Shown: one piece after another, positions 8,880 through 18,760 of the stretch
How positions within the stretch are numbered: position 1 is the stretch's first letter
How the letters are laid out: each line of letters starts with the position of its first letter
Assembly (NCBI GenBank): GCA_033557675.1
Contig: JAWQRM010000601.1
Location: 1-21,122, forward strand
Direction of reading: 5' to 3'
DNA: 21,122 nt
Source of the DNA: Coptodactyla brooksi
Lineage: Eukaryota; Arthropoda; Insecta; Coleoptera; Scarabaeidae
Position numbers and translations under genes: made by a program
Notes under the pieces: model-generated
Told to the model about the DNA's origin: nothing
The model's database searches: none
What the model saw: only the letters and a program-made list of their open reading frames with translations

Positions 8880-10268
8880 GAAGAAAAATTAGGAAAGATT
8901 CGAGCAGATAATGAAACATAAAACGCGAACCTGTTCTATATAATTTTAAAACGAATAAGAAACGACAAGGAAGTACCAATGAAACCATTTCAAAAAAAAG
9001 AGAACTATACCTAGTTACTGGTGAAGAACCAATAATGGAAAGAGAAAATACTTTGATAAATTTCTAGGGTACCGAAGAGTATACAGATGCACACATGAAA
9101 AAAAAAGAGTATACACATGCAACAGGAATAATCAAATGATAAATAAAGTAATAACAAAAAAATAATTAAGAGAAACAATAACGAAAATAAAACTAGAGAA
9201 GCCTTCAGTTAGCAATGAAATTAACTCAGACATTACAAAATGTATAAGGGATGGTTCTAGGGCGTAGGTACAGAAAGCTATGCTCAAAGCATTATGATAA
9301 TTTAGTAATAATACCAATTTGCAAGAATGGAAACACAAGTAACTACAGGAAACAAAAAAGTTAAAGTTTCCTGTAGTTTTCAATTCTTAGTACGGTTAAG
9401 AATGGAATTTTATGCTTTAAGAAACAACCCAGAGTGTTTTCGATCTTAGATGGTACTTAGATAGTTTTACTATCTAATGGGGGCGATTGCATAAATCCAA
9501 GACCGATTATATAAATTCATTATTTCATTATTCGTTCTTCTCATTACTTTTTCTTTTGTTTACACCACCCAAAAATTTCCTTAAGATTTTCTTTTTCTTA
9601 AGTTTTTCTAACTTTTTTAAAGCATTTCTCTAAAATCTTCTTTCTAAAAATTACTGCCTTCAAGTTATTCTGCTAATCTTGCAATTAAAGCTAAATCATA
9701 ATAATTTTGTTTTTGTTGTGCCTTGTATAGATTTTTTTAATAAAACATTTTCGAAAAGTATGCATACAGACAGAACAAGCTGAGGTCGCATAATCGAATT
9801 TCAAAACCATTAACAAAAACGAAAAGAGTAAGGCAGAGAGGGACTTTATAAATATAGTGGATGACATGGTAGCAGAATGTAAAAGAAACTTCAGAAAGTA
9901 TTATGTGGAAAATAAAATAATAATAAATTTAGAACCGTGTTTTCTTCGATGAAAGAAATCTTACAGAAAAACTAAAAAGAAAAAGCTGTGAAAGTAACAA
10001 AAAAGAAGAAGAAAACGAAGAAGAAGCATGAAAGATAAATCCTAGAAATAACAATATAGAAGAGATACTGAAAGACAAATATTTGGAAACCATTGGAAGT
10101 GAAGATGAAAATATTAAAGACGAATTGAACAGCACATTGCAAGAGATTGGAAGACTATACCAAGCATTACGTAGGGGATTTGTAAATAGTAAAGAAATCA
10201 CAAGGAAGACTAAACCAACAATATATAAAGTCATATACATGTCAGTTTTAATATATAAATACGTATAA
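8880..10268 (+). pseudogene. Decayed non-LTR retrotransposon (reverse transcriptase relic)
   Basis: The strongest piece is about 10073-10268: KYLETIGSEDENIKDELNST, LQEIGRLYQALRRGFVNSKE, ITRKTKPTIYKVIYMSVLIY, then a stop. This matches the pattern of a LINE reverse transcriptase C-terminal region (KYLG-IGS-..I-.RI.K...LYYAL...KEIS.KTKL.IYK.I..P.L.YG). Upstream, 9199-9345 reads KPSVSNEINSDITKC ... VQKAMLKAL ... NNTNLQEWKHK, similar to the start of the RT domain (P.EI.K ... W.E). The catalytic FADD region and the endonuclease are not recognisable, and frameshifts and stops are frequent. The exact clade (RTE, jockey or other) cannot be set. Confidence 0.6.
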
Positions 10269-10436
10269 GTTATGTATAACAGATATAAAATGGTAAAGTC
10301 ACGTGATATTACAAATAATACTCTCCAATTGTCTTGTATAAATGAGGGTCTAGTGAGGCAAACTATACGACATTGGCGTCTAGCAAAGTGGACCGTTTAT
10401 TCTAATCTACATTTTTCGATTAAATATTATCTTAGT

Positions 10437-10459
10437 TATATATATATATATATATATAT
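10437..10459. repeat. (TA)n microsatellite
   Basis: About eleven TA units, lying 10 bp inside intron 2 from the donor of gene A exon 2. It creates the run HIYIYIYI if translated, which argues that translation does not continue past the donor. Confidence 0.9.
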
Positions 10460-10469
10460 GATTACTCAC

Positions 10470-11504
10470 TTTTTGTTTAGGTATAACTCCTCTTCCACTC
10501 ACAGGTTTCCTAAGTCTCCGTACTACAGTTTTTCGTTCTAAAACTCTTTTGCCAAAGACGTCATCAATTTTAGTTTGTATATCATCGTCTGACATAATAG
10601 TTCTGTACACCCCATCATAATTGTAACCGTTTCTAGTGGTAGTCTCAATACTGCCTCCGTTAAATTGCAATTGTTTCGCATTATTTAGACTTCGAAATGT
10701 GCCTTGATCGAGATTACCTCTGTCCTCGATGTGCGTTATATTTGGATTGTAAGCGGGAAAATCTGGTATTAATTCTGTCCTAAAATTAGGTTGGTTTGGA
10801 ACTTTTCTCTTTAACAAATCAAAATTGTTTTGTTCGGTATCTGGATATTGTTCTAATAGGTGAGACATTTGATGCGGTTGACCACCTTGTCTGACGTCGA
10901 AGTTTTGATTTTCTGCTGGTAAGTATTGGCTGAAGTCATTCGATTTAATCAACTTATTATCTTCTTGATTTTCTCGCGGTATTGGTACGACTTCTAAATT
11001 AGATGGTAAGTAATCGTTGATATTTTGATTAGATTCGAATGGCTGATTAACTTGCGAATTGGGAAGCTCTTGCTGCACATTTAAATTACCTTCTTGTAAC
11101 CTTCTCTGTTGTTCTATCAACTCTTCGTAACTGTTTTGACCGCCACTCTGGGGCCAATCTTTCCTCACCTGTTGTTTCACATACATCTTCGGTGGCATTT
11201 GTTGAAAAGCTCCATTATTTTGTTGTTCAATGTATTCTTTGTAGGTTAATTGCTTCTGGGTTTGCTGAAAACTCCTGTGGTCTCCTTCAATTTTCGCAAC
11301 ACCATAGGTAGAAGGGGGATTTTGGAGGGCCTGCGGGGTACCGTAGTTCTGACGGGAAACCACTTGCCTTTGATTGAATTGCAAATTTGTTTGGAAATTA
11401 GGTAATTCGAATGCAGGGCCTTCGGGTCGCCATCCGCTCGCAGAATAAGGAGGGGATTGTTCGGCAAAAGTACATAGCGCTAATGCCAGGAGAACAAATG
11501 TAAC
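10470..11504 (-). CDS. Gene A exon 2: body of Gln/Asn-rich secreted protein
   Basis: The frame opens at the acceptor TTTTTACAG with VTFVLLALALCTFA, which with exon 1 makes a 16-residue signal peptide; cleavage is likely before EQSPPYS. The mature chain is hydrophilic, low-complexity and very rich in Gln and Asn, with Pro and Tyr. Weak internal repeats are visible: YKEYIEQQ (about residues 90-97) and YEELIEQQ (about 128-135), then NDYLP (about 165) and SQYLP (about 194). There is one NIT glycosylation sequon (about 256). The C-terminal part is basic (RKTVVRRLRKP). No chitin-binding R&R motif, cysteine framework or enzyme domain is visible. It is likely an extracellular structural protein of cuticle, egg or silk-like material; that role is inferred from composition and gene structure. 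The exon ends at PKQK before GTGAGT; reading on gives only a frame through the (TA)n repeat. Confidence 0.75.
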
Positions 11505-12499
11505 CTGTAAAAATGTTTTTTTAAATTATTCTTAGTTAACAGTAATAAATGCATTCTTCTGCACAATACTCTGGTGTCATTTATTATCAAGCGTATTTAC
11601 AGTTTTGTGCTTATAATAATAGTTAATAATGCAGTGTTCCCGAAAAATTGGTGCATTACTGTGTTAACTTGTGGAGAAAGTAAGTAAGTCTACAAAGAGT
11701 TATAAAGTATTCAAATAAAAATGACTTGCTATGTTTTTTTTTATTTATGAAACATTTTTTAATAATAAAGTTCTATTGAAATCTGTATCCCCACAAGAAA
11801 AATCTGGTATTTTGATCACCACAAACAATAGGCACTTTTTTATTACTTGCATTGCGTAACTATTAGCCGAAGTAATGAATAATGATGATTTACGTCATAA
11901 TTTCTTACGTACTTTAGTTCGCGATGACCAAGTTCAAAAATAAGAGCAGGAGATGTTGTGTTGGCAATATTTCTTTATATAGTAACCTTAAAATTGGGCT
12001 ATTTTAAGGTTACAGGCTATTTTAAGGCTTTACACATGAAGTTCTCTTATGAATAAATATTATGTACTCAGTGATTACTTTACACGAAATAATTTAGGAT
12101 GGGTATAAAAAATGACAAAATACGAAATTAAATCAAAACAACAACTTACACGAAATGAATGTGAAATTGCTACTGGTTTAAAGGTCGAAACAAGAATATA
12201 CCGCAGAATATAATATACGGAGCCAGGATATTATATTATTACTGCAATAGTAATTATACTAATAATGTTATGCCATTTTCACTATTGTATACCAACCATT
12301 ATCTATTATACATTAGAACACTTGAAGAAACATGGCATATTTCACTCGGAGTAATAAATATAAATTGTTTATAATTAGACTATGTTACAGATTTAACTGT
12401 TAATTTGTTTGATATTTTGAGATTTAATTATTATTATGTACTGGTACTGTTCTATTAGGCTACTATATTAATAACTAGGTAATATATATTAGTACTTAC
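11505..12499 (-). other. Gene A intron 1
   Basis: 995 bp, GTAAGT..TTTTTACAG, AT-rich, phase 0 between the start codons and the signal peptide. It contains two copies of GGCTATTTTAAGG (11997 and 12015). No other feature is seen. Confidence 0.65.
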
Positions 12500-12505
12500 C
12501 ATCAT
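12500..12505 (-). CDS. Gene A exon 1: start codon(s) only
   Basis: The minus strand reads ATGATG followed directly by the donor GTAAGT. Exon 1 therefore contributes only Met-Met (or one Met), and the rest of the signal peptide is in exon 2. Such a minimal first coding exon is a known habit of insect cuticular protein genes and some other secreted-protein genes. The start was chosen because these ATGs follow TATA box and initiator at proper spacing and lead in phase 0 into the hydrophobic start of exon 2. Confidence 0.7.
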
Positions 12506-12527
12506 CGTTGAAAGTGAAAATACAAAT

Positions 12528-12533
12528 GACTGA
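12528..12533 (-). promoter_or_regulatory. Initiator (TCAGTC) of gene A
   Basis: The minus strand reads TCAGTC, matching the arthropod initiator consensus TCAGT. The predicted transcription start is the A at 12531. This gives a 5' UTR of only about 25 nt before the first ATG at 12505, usual for insect cuticle-type genes. Confidence 0.65.
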
Positions 12534-12552
12534 ATGAAAAATACCCATAAGA

Positions 12553-12559
12553 CTATATA
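12553..12559 (-). promoter_or_regulatory. TATA box of gene A
   Basis: Minus-strand TATATAG, 28 bp upstream of the A of a TCAGTC initiator. The pairing of TATA box and arthropod initiator at this spacing, followed closely by a start codon and a consensus splice donor, supports a strong regulated RNA polymerase II promoter for the secreted-protein gene. Confidence 0.7.
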
Positions 12560-13170
12560 TGCACGGACTGTACATCATTTGTATGCTTGCAGTTGGGTAT
12601 AGTACGTGATTTATAGTCTAGTATTGTATAACACTATTCTGTGTGTAGGACGCCATAGGAAATGGGCGCACTCTGTTTCAGCAATATTTCTGTGCAACAT
12701 TTTCGATTGAATAATATACTATAAAGAATTATTGTACATGTTGATATGCACGTGGCTGTGACTTGTCTTACAAATGGTTCTAATGGTTCTAATGTTACAG
12801 ATAATTCGAAACTAAATATAATATAATTATAATTTTATATAATTAAATGTCTAAACTAGCTAATGAATTTATATTTTATGTTGGAGACTTTACACCTGTA
12901 TTTATATTTCAAACTACTACGGAACGGGTTAAGTAAGATTTGTAAGCTATTATTTATAATAGTGCTTTTATAATAAATAATAATAACTTGTTGCAATAAA
13001 ACAAAAAATATTTGATTGTATCATGCATATTATGTTTGGAAAGTGCGATATGAGTCCAATATAAATAAATATATTAATAAATAAGTATAAACCCATTAAT
13101 TTAATCCAAGCTTAAAAGTTATGTTAATTAAATGGTTCATTATTTATCCGTTTATAGCCAGGTACTATAA
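12560..13170. other. Upstream region of gene A
   Basis: Non-coding. The near part (12560-12720) would hold proximal promoter elements of gene A; none could be named. Includes a small direct repeat GGTTCTAAT at 12776 and 12785. Confidence 0.4.
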
Positions 13171-13257
13171 ATCAAAAAGGGGTAATGTGAATATAATACA
13201 TTTTTGGCTGTATAATACAGCCAAAGGGGTGTTATTTCCACATTACGCCTTTTTGAT
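13171..13257. repeat. 87-bp imperfect palindrome (fold-back element)
   Basis: Outer arms ATCAAAAAGGGGTAATGTG (13171-13189) and its complement (13239-13257) differ at one position. The centre TTGGCTGTATAATACAGCCAA (13204-13224) is itself palindromic, and the intervening arms are also partly complementary. The whole can fold as one long hairpin. It resembles the smallest MITEs; no flanking target duplication is certain. Confidence 0.75.
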
Positions 13258-14010
13258 TAATTAAACGAACTTGTTTGTTACTTTACGCTTTTCAATTTTT
13301 TTAATTAAATCTTCGGTGTTTTATAAACAACAAAATAGATTGACTACTCAATATATTTTGTCTAATGCCCGATCTTAAATAGTCTCAAACTGATCGTCCT
13401 GATATCTTGTAAATAAACACAAATAAACATATATAAATATAAATGTGATGTTAAGTTTAAATACACGAAAAAATAAATTGAAAAATATTTTATGAACATG
13501 TTTCATCATCATCGTATGTCTCAAAAACATTTCCTCAATATATTAATCAATTCGAAATTTATTGAAATCGTTCAAAAATATTAATATTTATTAATTAATC
13601 TGTTCGAAATCACGTCCATTAATATTGATGTTAGGTTACGATTATAAACAAGAATCAAATATAAAAGAAATTTTAAAATATAAGTCCAATTTTGGCTTTC
13701 AATTACTCTAAAATAAAAATTAATTCTGGGTTGATTCACCTTGATCAACATAAAATTTGTACAACACAATACTACAGAATCTGGAAGACAAGAAAGACTA
13801 CAAGAAAACTTAAGAAAAAATTAAGAAAAAGAAATAATAAGAAAAAATATCCTTACACCTTATGTTACTTATTCGTAATGTTTGATGTTACTCAAGATTT
13901 AAAGAAATTACGTTTCATGTTGAACTATCTTTGGAACCTTTGATTTAGTAACAAATTCGTTAATGGTTACCACTTAACCAAAACAAGAAATTAACTACTT
14001 GACGCACGTT
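13258..14010. other. AT-rich stretch with no gene seen
   Basis: Only chance frames (13581-13769 minus, 13692-13943 plus), the second composed largely of Lys/Arg codons from A-rich sequence. Confidence 0.45.
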
Positions 14011-14013
14011 TAG

Positions 14014-14054
14014 CCGACAAAGTCGGCATTTTTGGGAGCACCAGACTTTGTCGG
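14014..14054. repeat. Inverted repeat CCGACAAAGTC
   Basis: CCGACAAAGTC (14014-14024) and GACTTTGTCGG (14044-14054) are exact complements with a 19-nt spacer. The left arm also forms a short local stem with the adjacent GGC. Function unknown. Confidence 0.7.
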
Positions 14055-15689
14055 AGGGGTCAATTCAACTAAAATATTTACAATTGTCTGCGACGTCCTT
14101 GTGTACTGGAAGCCGAAATGAACATTCTTCTTAAAGTTATAAATTAAATTTATAAGTTAACTGGACTTAGTTGTAACCGTTTTCGAGATATTTAAGTTTT
14201 TCCGAAAAGCCTAACAGCTGCGGACCATGGAAATGCTAGGAAATGCTTTGCTTTGTTTTTTCTTTGTTAGGAAACGGCTCTTCATTTTATGATGAAATTT
14301 GAAAAGTTTTGTAGATTAAGGTCTAATGTATTATTGTGACAGGATTATTGTTCAAATCTTGCCCGGGACTTAATTTATTTTCTTGTTTCGATAAAAAGTG
14401 AAGAAATGACTTATGTTATATATGTTGAAAATGCCAAGATAAAAGGAGAAAATCATCTTTAAAACATATTGAAATATATATTTTCTTTCTTTTGTAATGG
14501 TAACTGTTACCAAGGAGATAATGTATAAAAGCGTTAACATATTGTAAAGGTAAAAGTGATTCTTAAATCTCTCAAGAATCAAAACTGAAAATGGGGGGTA
14601 ATAACAATGCCGGTCACATGCTAAGTTAGTTATAATAAATTACGGCTGGCGTGTTTGAGTGCGCGAGTTGCTCAATCTACAAATGACACTACACATCTAT
14701 TCTGTAGTAACAGATTGTCCTCAATAACTGCCCACTGTCGGCAATCCTTTATAGTAGCAGGATATGTTAGGCAATAATTATAGAAACACCGATTGTCACC
14801 ATTAGTAATGAGTTAATCATAGCTTATGTTGCTAGTCAATAAAAGAAAGTTGTCCAAATTTTCATAAGCTCCTTCTTGATTAATTAATGTAGTGAATGTA
14901 GCAGGTACTTAACTTTTACATACAAAATCGCATTAATAGTTTATAAAATTTATATTTGGAAAGTAGTCTATTAAAATAAAGATTGGCATTTATGAAAAGC
15001 AAGAAGTTACCTATCGGAAATACATTGAGTTACTGTTGCCTTTCGGTAGTGATTTTAAGCTTGATTGTAATTAATTGATTAAGCGATTTATACCTCTGAG
15101 TTTGGAGACCTGTACCTCTAAAACTATTCAACAAAAAAACTAAATAAACATTGTTACAATCGGCATTTATTTCTTAAGACCTTACATAAACATTCAGTCC
15201 GTAATTTGCCAGTAACAAGCGATGAAAGAAAACAAGGTACCAAATTTTGCAGTTTTGGAGCGGACGATCATGTTTACAGTTATTTTACTTTAAACTTATT
15301 TTACCGTCATAACGCTAACTATGAAATACTAAGTGCACTATGTCTGTATGTCTTTTTGCAAAATTTTGGTGACAACACATTTGTTCAAAATTGTTATCTG
15401 AAATACCCTTTGTTGATGTGTAAAAATCACGTGAAATCGACATTGTGTAATATGTATTCTATAGTCTGTTCATAGGAGAAACTTGCCAGATATTATATAG
15501 TACACATCCCAACAAACAACATTCATCAAAGAATGCATGGTACGAATTAATTTGCTTTTGTCACTTAATCGTTCTTGAGCGTTCTTGCCTTGTACAACAT
15601 CACCTTCGGCGCCATCTAGCACCTTTGCGTTTTAATTCCGATCGTGCATTTTTTTATGAAAGTTGTTTATTCAGATGTGTACTATCACC
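14055..15689. other. Gene-poor stretch
   Basis: No exon recognised. TTGTAACCGTTTTCGAGATATTTAAG near 14170 has the look of an interspersed insect repeat. The 89-codon frame at 15206-15475 (MPVTSDERKQGTKFCSF...) has mixed composition and no recognised motif, and I do not call it a gene. Confidence 0.4.
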
Positions 15690-15735
15690 TCTTAAAGTTT
15701 TATCCATCTTTTATGAAACACCCTGTACATTGTAG
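15690..15735 (-). repeat. Interspersed repeat end (ACACCCTGTA)
   Basis: ATCTTTTATGAAACACCCTG followed by TACAT is a typical insect transposon terminus, seen again near 20810. On the minus strand it reads ACAGGGTGTTTCATAAAAG. The other end of this element was not identified. Confidence 0.5.
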
Positions 15736-15979
15736 TTCTTCTGGAATGTCCTAAAAAGTCTGGTTTTCTTGCAAACTAATTAATGTGTTTTTAAAATATT
15801 TATTAAAATTCGATTTTTTCACAAATATTGCCTAAAGTTTATTGAATCTCGGTATTAAATTAATAATCGCTATTAAGACACAACCACTTCAATTCAAAAT
15901 CTATTGTTGTTGTCACTTTGGTTCCCATCTGGAGGTAGATCCACTAATTTCTACTTTGAATTACACGTATTGTAATGAC

Positions 15980-16080
15980 GGTGCACGTTTCGCTAGCTAA
16001 ATTAGCATGATCAGGAGCAATAAAAAACTATGGTTTATCTCTCCTGATGATGCTGACTTGATCCGCTAAACGTACGTTAT
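15980..16080. repeat. Inverted pair of hammerhead-like motifs
   Basis: Minus strand 16017-15980 carries CTGATCA, T, GCTA-ATTTAGC-TAGC, GAAAC. Plus strand 16044-16071 carries CTGATGA, T, GCTG-ACTTGAT-CCGC, TAAAC. The two cores point away from each other's loops across a 26-bp AT-rich spacer and share the flanks CTCCTGAT and AAACGT. Each has one altered core position (G8 to C; GAAAC to TAAAC). Probably the inverted ends of a Penelope-like or other ribozyme-bearing retroelement. Confidence 0.45.
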
Positions 16081-16209
16081 TTTCCATATTAAAGAAAAAA
16101 CAAATAAAAAAACTAAAACTAATAAACACATCAACCACAACAACACTGCTTCTACACTCGACACATGATTCGGTTTATCTCATAAATCTTCTTTAGGAGA
16201 ATGAAAAAT

Positions 16210-16490
16210 GAAGCACCTACTACCCTTCAGCTGATGCAGTCGAACATATAGAGGCAACTAAAAATGTTGCAGGTCAAGCTATCCAACCAGAACTAGGTTC
16301 TAGCCCTATTTCAAGGAACCGAATTACTTCAACTAGAATATGTACCAAACGAAAGGCACCGCAAACTGCGGCATCAACAATGATACAATATATACTCGAA
16401 ACACGTGCTGCAACCGTTGAAACATGCACGGAAGAAAACCCGGCAAAGTTGTTTTTTCTAATAGTAGTGTTACTACCATCAAATCTTTAC
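16210..16490 (+). pseudogene. Unidentified coding-like fragment
   Basis: A plus-strand frame of about 93 codons, less AT-rich than its surroundings: TYYPSADAVEHIEATKNVAG, QAIQPELGSSPISRNRITST, RICTKRKAPQTAASTMIQYI, LETRAATVETCTEENPAK, then hydrophobic residues and TAA. It starts after a stop and has no early ATG, so it would be an exon or a broken gene. KRKAPQTAAST followed by a short helix loosely recalls the linker before a BESS motif in MADF-BESS proteins, but the BESS motif is not there. Origin could be a host-gene relic or a transposon protein. I do not assign a function. Confidence 0.3.
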
Positions 16491-16997
16491 TAAAAAAAGC
16501 TTTTATATATATCAACGATTTTTAATGTCACCAGATGGAAACTCAAACAGCTGTGATCAAAACGACTGTGACCTTTCCGCACTGTTCGATTACTTGAGCG
16601 TGATCGTGATGTGAATATCGCCTGAAAGTGGCGTAAGTGAATATCAACCTTGAGACATTTCTGTACGGTCTTGCTTACCTCTCAGCTTTTGTCTAACTCA
16701 ATAATTCTGTATAGATTGCTTTAAGCTTTCAGTACCACTTGCTGATTCTTCAATTGGCGAACGAAAAATGTACTAATCTCTATATAAAAGTACTGGAAGG
16801 ATGCACAGAAAAGATAAGGTATGTAATTGGAAAGTTCCTTTGGAAGGATTAAAACAAACATCTCATCAATTTTTAATGTGTTTATGAACTTGATTAAACC
16901 CACTGAAATGGGAGAATTACATTTTTAAAAACGATGACGTAAAACTGATAAAACTGATAAAATTTACAGAAAAAATTAAATAACCTAGTATTGAATC

Positions 16998-17030
16998 AAA
17001 AGTGTTGAATATTAAATATTCAACACTTTT
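16998..17030. repeat. Perfect 33-bp palindrome
   Basis: AAAAGTGTTGAATATT (16998-17013), one base, then its exact complement (17015-17030). It lies about 250 bp before the second mariner-type relic. Confidence 0.9.
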
Positions 17031-17279
17031 AATTTAATAAAACTTTTTTGTCTCTTGAATTTTTTTCGCATCCTCCTTCGTTTTCGAGAAAAATATAAAA
17101 ACCCTTTAAGTACATATCTTATCGGTATCTTGAAAAATTGTTAAGATAAAATCAAGTTAACTTTGCTCGTTGCTAGCGACTGTTGTTTTTTTGCGTGACA
17201 ATTTGTTTATAGTACTTTTCCTTTGGTCCGCTTTTTCTTTAGTAAATTGTGGTAGCAAAAAAATGGTAAATTGATAAAT

Positions 17280-18080
17280 AAAAATGGCAAATAATTTGGA
17301 GATGACGTCTGACTGAATCTGGCAGTTTTACATCTAAAACCTTCGAGGGAAGACCTCGTACAATTAGAACCCTGGCAGTTGAGGAGGCTTGAGGACCGGA
17401 AAAATTGATAGGGAATTAAATATCTGCTACACAACGGTTTGGAAAATTTTAAGAGATTCGTTACTGTATCTTTACCATATGCAAAGGGTTCAGGCACTTG
17501 TTCTAAGAGATTTTGAACCACGTACGCAATTTTGTAGATGGTATCTCTAAAATGTTGCAGAAAATCCTCACTTCGATTCCAATATTATGTTTACGGACGA
17601 AGCGAATTTTTACCGAAATGCCATAATTAATGTCCACAATCGTCGTCGATCCAATTTTCACTCAACGTTTGGATCGATATCATAGGCGACTATTTAATTG
17701 GATCATTTTTTTTTGCCAGGACACCTTGATGGACACTCTACAGTTACGGTAACAGCATTGATTTATGCATGATGGTGCTCCAGCCCACTTTAGCATATTG
17801 GCTCGTGAGTATTTAAATGGAGCCTACCAAAACCGTTGCAAATTTTTTTTGTAAAATCGTTGCAAAAACAGCATAAATTTTTATTGCTGGGAGCACCTAA
17901 AGGCGTTAGTTTATATGTGGTACACCAAGGATTGAGACGTTGAAACAACTAAGAAATAGAATTATTGATTGATGTGAAACCATACGTAACACGCATGAAA
18001 TTTTTGAAAGAGTTCGTGAATCGATGAGAAAAAGGGCCTGAGTAGGAGCGAGAGGTGGTCATTTCCAACATTTTTTATAA
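17280..18080 (+). pseudogene. Second decayed Tc1/mariner-superfamily transposase (same family)
   Basis: Plus-strand landmarks in order: DRELNICYTTVWKILRDS; YLYHMQRVQALVLRDFEPRT then QFCRWYL-stop-NVAENPHF (from about 17466); NIMFTDEANFYRNAIINVHN with the first catalytic Asp (from about 17581); FMHDGAPAHFSILAREYLNG then AYQNRC with the second catalytic Asp (17762 on); QGLRR near 17930; FERV-like FKEFVNR; and the C-terminus GGHFQHFL with TAA at 18078-18080. The segments FSLNVWAGI..LLEDVP and WIGRGGPV..PDLTPLDF, with the third acidic residue, are missing or scrambled. Several stops and frameshifts. It is better preserved than the 4288-4800 copy but inactive. Confidence 0.75.
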
Positions 18081-18760
18081 ATATTCTGTTTAATTGTTAA
18101 TACTTTTTGTTCGTTAGATTGTAAAAAGTGGCTTCTAAATTATGTAAATTCAATAATTAAATAGTTTACAATTTACGTGAATTGATTCTTTGGTGATGCA
18201 AGGGATATACATAAAGTGGTTTTTATTTTTTTTTCTCGAAAATGAAAAAGTTTATTTTTAATTGCTTACTCTACAGAAAAATATCAAAATGATAGAAAAC
18301 TCAGTGGGGTATTTTTTTTTGTCAATAACATTCGTGAGGGTGCACCCCGGGACGTCACTGGATTTAATAATTATCATCTAGTTAAAGCTAAATTATCTTC
18401 TTATCACTACAAACAACACTGCCAAATTTGAACAACATCGGCGAAAGGATCTTTGTGATATTAATAAAAAACCGATTTTTAAAAAAAACTTGACACCCTG
18501 CATCTTAAAAACTAGGCACTTTAAGACACAAGTCTATATGAACTTTTCTACCTAAAATTGGTCCAGGAACGCCCCCTCGAACCGCAACGGTGGAGAAAAG
18601 GGTGAATCTTAAAGAAAATAGGGATGTAGGGTACTTGTAATCCACCTGTATACAGCGACGAAAACGATACGCTTGCGATGAACAATGAAAATACCACCTT
18701 CCAAGAGAAGCAAGACGACATATATTATCAAAATAATACCAACAAAATGTATACAATGTT
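18081..18760. repeat. Probable flank and terminal region of a transposon
   Basis: Contains TTGACACCCTGCATCTTAAA (about 18490), similar to the ACACCCTGTA termini elsewhere, and a GC-richer block at 18540-18720 with an uninterrupted minus-strand frame (GRWYFHCSS...SLFSLRFTLFSTVAVRGGVP). This has the look of the untranslated end of a multicopy element rather than a host exon. Confidence 0.4.

Larger units (their letters stand above)
6457..10469 (-). other. Gene A intron 2 (proposed), full of repeats
   Basis: About 4.0 kb between donor GTGAGT at 10469 and acceptor TTTTCTGCAG at 6457. Contents from high to low coordinate: a (TA)n tract, non-LTR retrotransposon relic, hammerhead-like motif, MITE-type inverted repeat, and about 1 kb (6460-7490) where I see nothing. 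No intermediate exon was recognised, though a short one could be missed. Confidence 0.5.
6399..12531 (-). other. Gene A: transcription unit of a Gln/Asn-rich secreted protein, three exons
   Basis: Proposed model: exon 1 12531-12500 (coding 12505-12500, ATGATG), intron 1 12499-11505 (GTAAGT..TTTTTACAG), exon 2 11504-10470, intron 2 10469-6457 (GTGAGT..TTTTCTGCAG), exon 3 6456 to past 6399. All junctions are phase 0 and the joined frame is open: 2 + 345 + 15 codons, 362 residues. The first junction is very well supported because it completes a signal peptide. The second rests on a consensus donor, a consensus acceptor, matching phase, and a stop with a poly(A) signal 4 bases later; an unseen middle exon or a different last exon is possible. 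Intron 2 holds a non-LTR retrotransposon relic and other repeats, which explains its length. Confidence 0.65.

Noticed and set aside
9929..10240. 103-codon minus-strand frame rich in Ser, Phe and Leu
   Set aside because: Antisense of the reverse transcriptase relic; composition is that of complemented Lys/Glu-rich coding sequence.
10407..10469. Continuation of gene A frame past PKQK
   Set aside because: It translates a splice donor and the (TA)n microsatellite; splicing at GTGAGT is more likely.
10272..10541. 89-codon plus-strand frame
   Set aside because: Runs through the (TA)n tract and antisense to gene A exon 2; a shadow.
11246..11467. 73-codon minus-strand frame
   Set aside because: Alternative frame within gene A exon 2; the signal-peptide frame is much better supported.
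15206..15475. 89-codon plus-strand frame MPVTSDERK...
   Set aside because: No recognisable domain, no splice or promoter context, and composition near background.
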